Shown: positions 4,995 to 8,241 of the stretch, piece after piece
Layout of the letters: each line of letters begins with the position of its first letter
How positions within the stretch are numbered: position 1 is the first letter of the stretch
Source: Candidatus Heimdallarchaeota archaeon
Lineage (GTDB): Archaea > Asgardarchaeota > Heimdallarchaeia > JABLTI01
Direction: 5' to 3'
NCBI GenBank assembly: GCA_019894765.1
Contig: JAGXNT010000099.1
Span: forward strand, 1-8,241
DNA: 8,241 nt
Translations under genes and position numbers: made by a program
The notes under the pieces: model-generated
Seen by the model: the letters and a program-made list of their open reading frames with translations, nothing else
Databases searched by the model: none
What the model was told of the DNA's origin: nothing

Positions 4995-7061
4995 ATGAAA
5001 TCTTTTACAAGATTTTTCAAAAATATCTATAGTGAATTAATATTTCTCTCACTGCTTTTTCTTGTCTTTTTCCAAGTATTGAACACTTTTATCACGAATG
5101 TTTTTGCTTTGAATTTCATTTTGTTTGGGATAGGACCCTACACCATTTTGGTTGTATTCTTCCTGTCACCACCCATACTATTGTTCTTCAAAAAGAAATT
5201 CCATATTAGTGGTATCTATGTTACAATTTCGCTTATACTTATTGCTCGAATTCTCATGGTTTTCATAACTGACATTGTTGCATTAGCATTTATTACAGGT
5301 GTTGGAGTGGCTGCTTCCTTTATCTTTCTACCAGCTTACCTGGTAAGAAAAAGGGAGTCAAACGGAACACCAAACTTTCTCACTTTAACACAGGGATTAA
5401 CAATAGCTATAGGATTATCCATAGCTCTAAAAGCAATTGGACATTCATATGATCTCTCAATCTTTGGTCTTGGAAGAATAATTACTGGCGTAATTGTTGC
5501 TATTATTATTCTTATGTTACCAGGATTGTATTATCAAGAAACAGAACAAGTAACAAGTGAACCCTTGGAAGAAGAAGATAAAGCTCTCGAGATAGATGAA
5601 GAAGAAATAGAGAAAGAAGCACCTTTACCCGAAAAACCGGGTTTTGGAAAAGTATTCCTCTTATCATTAGGAATATTTGGAGTTATTTTAATTGAATGGT
5701 TTGCATTGGCTTTTCCCGCCGCTTTTGCTAGGTGGTCGGATTCCTCTTATCAAATCGTTACAATCATAACACTCGCTACAAATGCTTTATTCCTAATTCT
5801 AATAACTGTACTACCTAAAATTCTGAACAACTTGAAAATTTGGGTTGTTGTAGTCCTTAATGTATTGTTAGTTGCATCAATTATTCTTGTATCAGCGTTA
5901 CCGATGCCAGGAGCATCTCTCGTCCAACAAATATTTACCTATATTACTGCTGCTCTTTCACCGGTTGCTCTCCTAGACTTCATGCTGTTAACCAAGATGC
6001 TAAACAAACAAAAACCAACGACAAGACAACTTGGTGGTGCCTTTGGAATATCCTCAGTGATCTTGTTAATTGTAACTTTCCTAAATATTTCAGCATTCAA
6101 TTATGAATGGGTTCCATTAATGGGCTTTCTGAAAGGCAGATACTACATCATTATCATCTTGGTTGTAATTATGATTTTGATTCCTATTATCTATATTGTA
6201 GCGAGAAAAGGATTCGTAGTTCGAGCATTCAAAAAGCTGCCCAAGAGGACCCACATAAAAAATCAAGTTGCAGCATATGCACTAATTGGTTTAGTACTCG
6301 CTGTAGCGGGAGTTGGTTTGGGACTCAATATCATAAAACCTGATACTCCAGCTTCACCTACAACACTAAAAGTCATGACCTACAATGTGCACATCGGTGA
6401 GGATAAAAACGGAACAAGTAATCTGCTTCGACTCGTTGAATCAATTAGATTAGCGGATCCCGATGTTATAGGATTACAAGAATCAGATATGGCACGGATT
6501 GCTTTTAGTAATGTGGATTTGGTGCGTTTTCTTGCGGAACAACTGAATATGTATTATTACTACGGGCCAAAAACGGTTTCTGGTGTCTACGGAGTTGCTA
6601 CACTCTCGAAGTTTCCAATTGAATTTGCTGAGACCTATTTCATGCCTAGCGGTACTCACTCACATAGAGTAATCACTAGAACTGATTTGAGGATTGGGGC
6701 AGATTTGATACCATTCTATAATACTCATTTTGGGCTCAACCTTACAACAGAAAGAGAACCACAAGCACAATTTGTAGCTGATTTACTTTCAGGTGCAACT
6801 GATACATTTGTAGTTGGTGACTTCAATACGAAAGACGACGAATCTGCATATCCTATCTTTATGGTAGGGTTCACTGATAGTTGGCTAGATATCAATCCAT
6901 CAGGACTCAATGGTACTGGTTTTAACGGTGACACTAACCGATTTCCAAGACGAAGAATAGACTACATCTTGTTTAATGGCTTCACTTGTAATAGTGTTGA
7001 AGTCTTAACTTGGGCTGATGAATCAGATCATTGGCCAGTATTTGGAGTCTATACACTTTAG
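4995..7061 (+). CDS. Polytopic membrane protein with C-terminal endonuclease/exonuclease/phosphatase domain, CWH43/PGAP2IP-like architecture
   Basis: ATG at 4995 follows AAGGAGG by seven bases. Residues 12-446 form about 13 hydrophobic helices (near 15-33, 42-65, 72-91, 95-117, 130-148, 158-180, 219-241, 251-275, 281-302, 308-333, 347-367, 381-403, 423-446). Basic loops (65-69, 117-120, 404-422) and a strongly acidic loop at 181-215 fall on the same side, giving N-in, C-out topology. Residues 457-688 are an EEP hydrolase domain with its residues intact: Asn464 (MTYNVHIG), Glu496 (GLQES), His578 (NTHFG), Asp609 and Asn611 (VGDFN), Asp656 (RRRIDYIL), Asp678-His679 (SDHWP). The family cleaves phosphoester bonds using Mg2+; facing outside, a lipid or glycolipid head group is likelier than nucleic acid. 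Architecture and length resemble eukaryotic CWH43 (PGAP2IP), which acts in GPI lipid remodelling in yeast. Homology to its membrane part is not established here; a bacterial-type membrane EEP protein is the alternative. Confidence 0.88.
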   Translation: MKSFTRFFKNIYSELIFLSLLFLVFFQVLNTFITNVFALNFILFGIGPYTILVVFFLSPPILLFFKKKFHISGIYVTISLILIARILMVFITDIVALAFITGVGVAASFIFLPAYLVRKRESNGTPNFLTLTQGLTIAIGLSIALKAIGHSYDLSIFGLGRIITGVIVAIIILMLPGLYYQETEQVTSEPLEEEDKALEIDEEEIEKEAPLPEKPGFGKVFLLSLGIFGVILIEWFALAFPAAFARWSDSSYQIVTIITLATNALFLILITVLPKILNNLKIWVVVVLNVLLVASIILVSALPMPGASLVQQIFTYITAALSPVALLDFMLLTKMLNKQKPTTRQLGGAFGISSVILLIVTFLNISAFNYEWVPLMGFLKGRYYIIIILVVIMILIPIIYIVARKGFVVRAFKKLPKRTHIKNQVAAYALIGLVLAVAGVGLGLNIIKPDTPASPTTLKVMTYNVHIGEDKNGTSNLLRLVESIRLADPDVIGLQESDMARIAFSNVDLVRFLAEQLNMYYYYGPKTVSGVYGVATLSKFPIEFAETYFMPSGTHSHRVITRTDLRIGADLIPFYNTHFGLNLTTEREPQAQFVADLLSGATDTFVVGDFNTKDDESAYPIFMVGFTDSWLDINPSGLNGTGFNGDTNRFPRRRIDYILFNGFTCNSVEVLTWADESDHWPVFGVYTL

Positions 7062-7073
7062 AATAAACTATTC

Positions 7074-7109
7074 AATGAGGAGAATCACTCCTCATTATTG
7101 TTTTTTTTT
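7074..7109 (+). terminator. Strong terminator of the membrane EEP gene
   Basis: AATGAGGAG (7074-7082) and CTCCTCATT (7088-7096) form a perfect nine-pair stem with an AATCA loop, followed after four bases by nine consecutive T residues. It starts 12 bases past the stop codon at 7061. Confidence 0.8.
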
Positions 7110-7179
7110 AGTTTGAAAATCACACAATTTTGAAAAAGGGAAAAATTTCAGTGAAACAATTATTAAATGGATTGTAAAA

Positions 7180-7728
7180 TTACCACAAGTTCTTTGATGT
7201 CATAACGATTAATGCAATTATAAAGGCTATCAAAGCAAGCGAAATAGCTGCGCAAATATAAGTGCATATTCTTGGTAATCTCTTTAATGTCTTAGTAATT
7301 AAAAAAGCGAAACAAGCATCACATGGTCCAAGATAGCAACAAGAAGACGCTTCAACTAATACTTCTTCACCTAAATCAGTATCGCGAGTCATTTGTGAGA
7401 GTTTTCGTGATCGCTTAGCTACTACTGCCTTTTGCTGCAAGCCACAAGAAATGCAATATTTAAACTCCTTAAAAGTTGCTTGATGGCATGATTTACAATT
7501 CGCAATCGCTATAGCATCATTCTGGTGGCTAACCCAAAAATCATTTAATTTTGCACTGCAACGCATACAAAAATAGACAAGTTGTGCTCCTGTTTTACTT
7601 AATTCGAAATTATTTTTATGTCCACATTTTGGACAAAAGACAAATTCATCAGTTAAACTTCGTATTTGAGTAGTGTCTACAAACTCATCTTTTTTTGCTG
7701 AAGTAATGCTTTCAAAAGGATCTTCCAA
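7180..7728 (-). CDS. Double zinc-ribbon protein with C-terminal membrane helix
   Basis: Function unknown; probably a membrane-tethered binding or regulatory protein. In 182 residues it has two four-cysteine zinc ribbons: Cys32, 35, 54, 57 (FCPKCGHKN and YFCMRCSAKL) and Cys78, 81, 92, 95 (NCKSCHQ and KYCISCG). A basic linker (KRSRK, 105-109) leads to a third cysteine cluster, CC-x4-C-x2-C at 130-139, then Cys155 and Cys159 at the start of a hydrophobic helix (about 156-176) ending in a short polar tail. The zinc ribbons would face the cytosol, as there is no signal peptide. The TTG at 7728 is chosen because a GGGATGAT sequence lies just upstream and a good TATA box fits; no ATG occurs near the amino end. 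Similar tail-anchored zinc-ribbon proteins are common in Asgard and other archaea, which is general knowledge and gives no specific role. Confidence 0.8.
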   Translation of the reverse strand: MEDPFESITSAKKDEFVDTTQIRSLTDEFVFCPKCGHKNNFELSKTGAQLVYFCMRCSAKLNDFWVSHQNDAIAIANCKSCHQATFKEFKYCISCGLQQKAVVAKRSRKLSQMTRDTDLGEEVLVEASSCCYLGPCDACFAFLITKTLKRLPRICTYICAAISLALIAFIIALIVMTSKNLW

Positions 7729-7751
7729 TAATCATCCCAACCCAAATTTAC

Positions 7752-7865
7752 ATGATTATTATCGTTTAATATACATTTCTCATTACCAAAGGGGATTTTG
7801 AAGAATTAATTGAACATATACAACAAAAAGTGAATCAAGAAAGATCTGCTGAAAAAGACTCCTAA
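7752..7865 (+). pseudogene. Possible C-terminal remnant of a lost gene
   Basis: In this frame an ATG at 7752 opens four more codons and meets TAA at 7767-7769; the frame is then open for 31 codons to TAA at 7863-7865. The open part reads like a real protein tail: FLITKGDFEELIEHIQQKV (residue positions 3-21 of the stretch), an amphipathic helix, then a charged end. There is no usable start or ribosome binding site after the stop. It is therefore either a decayed remnant of a gene once lying upstream, or a chance open stretch. The zinc-ribbon promoter overlaps its beginning. I do not recognise the parent family. Confidence 0.35.
7764..7775 (-). promoter_or_regulatory. Possible TATA box of the zinc-ribbon gene
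   Basis: The minus strand reads GTATATTAAACG, the best TATA-like element in the window. Centred near 7769, it predicts a start near 7743 and a 15-base leader carrying GGGATGAT before the TTG at 7728. Confidence 0.45.
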
Positions 7866-7882
7866 ATTTCATCGAAAATTAG

Positions 7883-8241
7883 TTAAATTAGTGGATAAAA
7901 TTTGAAGATCTTGCTGTAAATCAACCAGCCTTTATCATCCTTCAACAAATTTAGGAATTGAGTCTCACCGAAGACTTCCTTATCTACTTTATATTTTACA
8001 TCTACCCTTACTATAGCACATCCTTTGAAAAGATCGATAGATACAATTTCAAAATCAATATCCCATTTGCTTTTATCACCATTTAATTTCTTCATATAGT
8101 ATTCTTCGAACTCCTCCCACCCTTCCATACCAATGAATTTCTCTGTCGAGATGATCTTCGCATCTTTATGCCAAGTGGAAAGTATTTTTTTAGCATTGAT
8201 TTCTTTATTCCCTTCAAAATACGTCTCGAGTAATTTCTTGA
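7883..8241 (-). CDS. NTF2/SnoaL-like domain protein, amino end off the right edge
   Basis: The frame stays open from the right edge (118 codons visible) to TAA at 7883-7885. An internal ATG at 8128 would give only 81 residues, but the 37 codons upstream (LLETYFEGNKEINAKKIL, then TWHKDAKII) fit the first helices of an NTF2-like cone, so the gene most likely starts beyond 8241. The pattern of a helical start, a WHKDA-type loop, an FxxYY helix, and then long strands ending GWLIYSKIFKFYPL is that of SnoaL/DUF4440/lumazine-binding-like proteins of about 120-140 residues, so only a few residues are missing. These act as small-molecule isomerases, hydrolases or ligand binders, or are merely structural; no active-site residue can be assigned. 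Family assignment is by fold pattern, not by a specific motif. Confidence 0.65.
   Translation of the reverse strand, partial: KKLLETYFEGNKEINAKKILSTWHKDAKIISTEKFIGMEGWEEFEEYYMKKLNGDKSKWDIDFEIVSIDLFKGCAIVRVDVKYKVDKEVFGETQFLNLLKDDKGWLIYSKIFKFYPLI

Noticed and set aside
6107..6934. Short frames at 6107-6343 (plus) and 6725-6934 (minus)
   Set aside because: Both are inside the membrane EEP gene, whose helices and catalytic residues account for the sequence.
1164..7061. A single lipid-modifying operon of kinase, methyltransferase and membrane EEP protein
   Set aside because: The genes are on different strands with separate promoters and terminators, so only proximity links them.
1..8241. tRNA, rRNA, CRISPR arrays, insertion sequences or defence systems
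   Set aside because: No cloverleaf, repeat-spacer pattern, transposase or nuclease cassette was seen on either strand; this was an inspection by eye only.

Overview
The window is AT-rich and reads as archaeal, most likely a mesophilic Asgard-type (Lokiarchaeia/Heimdallarchaeia-like) genome. The signs are: most starts are GTG or TTG preceded by AGGTGA/GGAG-type ribosome binding sites; AT-rich TATA-like boxes lie 25-30 bases before likely transcription starts; genes are well separated with few operons; and a secreted propeller protein is tethered to the membrane by its C-terminus. The Asgard placement is inference, resting mainly on protein style; no ribosomal or marker gene is present.

Layout. 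1-584 (-): amino half of a zinc-dependent alcohol dehydrogenase, cut by the left edge. 710-1072 (+): small one-helix membrane protein of unknown function. 1164-2111 (-): diacylglycerol-kinase-family lipid kinase. 2297-4054 (+): secreted eight-repeat beta-propeller protein with five thrombospondin-type-3 calcium repeats and a C-terminal membrane anchor. 4105-4728 (-): class I SAM-dependent methyltransferase. 4995-7061 (+): large membrane protein with about 13 helices and a C-terminal endonuclease/exonuclease/phosphatase (EEP) domain. 7180-7728 (-): zinc-ribbon protein with a C-terminal membrane helix. 7752-7865 (+): possible gene remnant. 7883-8241 (-): NTF2/SnoaL-like protein, cut by the right edge. 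No gene-free stretch exceeds 300 bases. Convergent pairs are separated by hairpins, the clearest being at 4069-4091; the membrane EEP gene ends in a strong hairpin plus nine-T terminator.

The most interesting gene is the membrane EEP protein at 4995-7061. Its plan (multi-helix membrane part fused to a C-terminal EEP domain facing outside, 688 residues) resembles eukaryotic CWH43/PGAP2IP, which in yeast acts in GPI-anchor lipid remodelling. A perfect 7-bp inverted repeat lies in its probable leader. It shares the window with a lipid kinase, so a membrane-lipid theme is possible, but the genes are not in one operon and no joint pathway can be shown. No tRNA, rRNA, CRISPR array or insertion sequence was seen.
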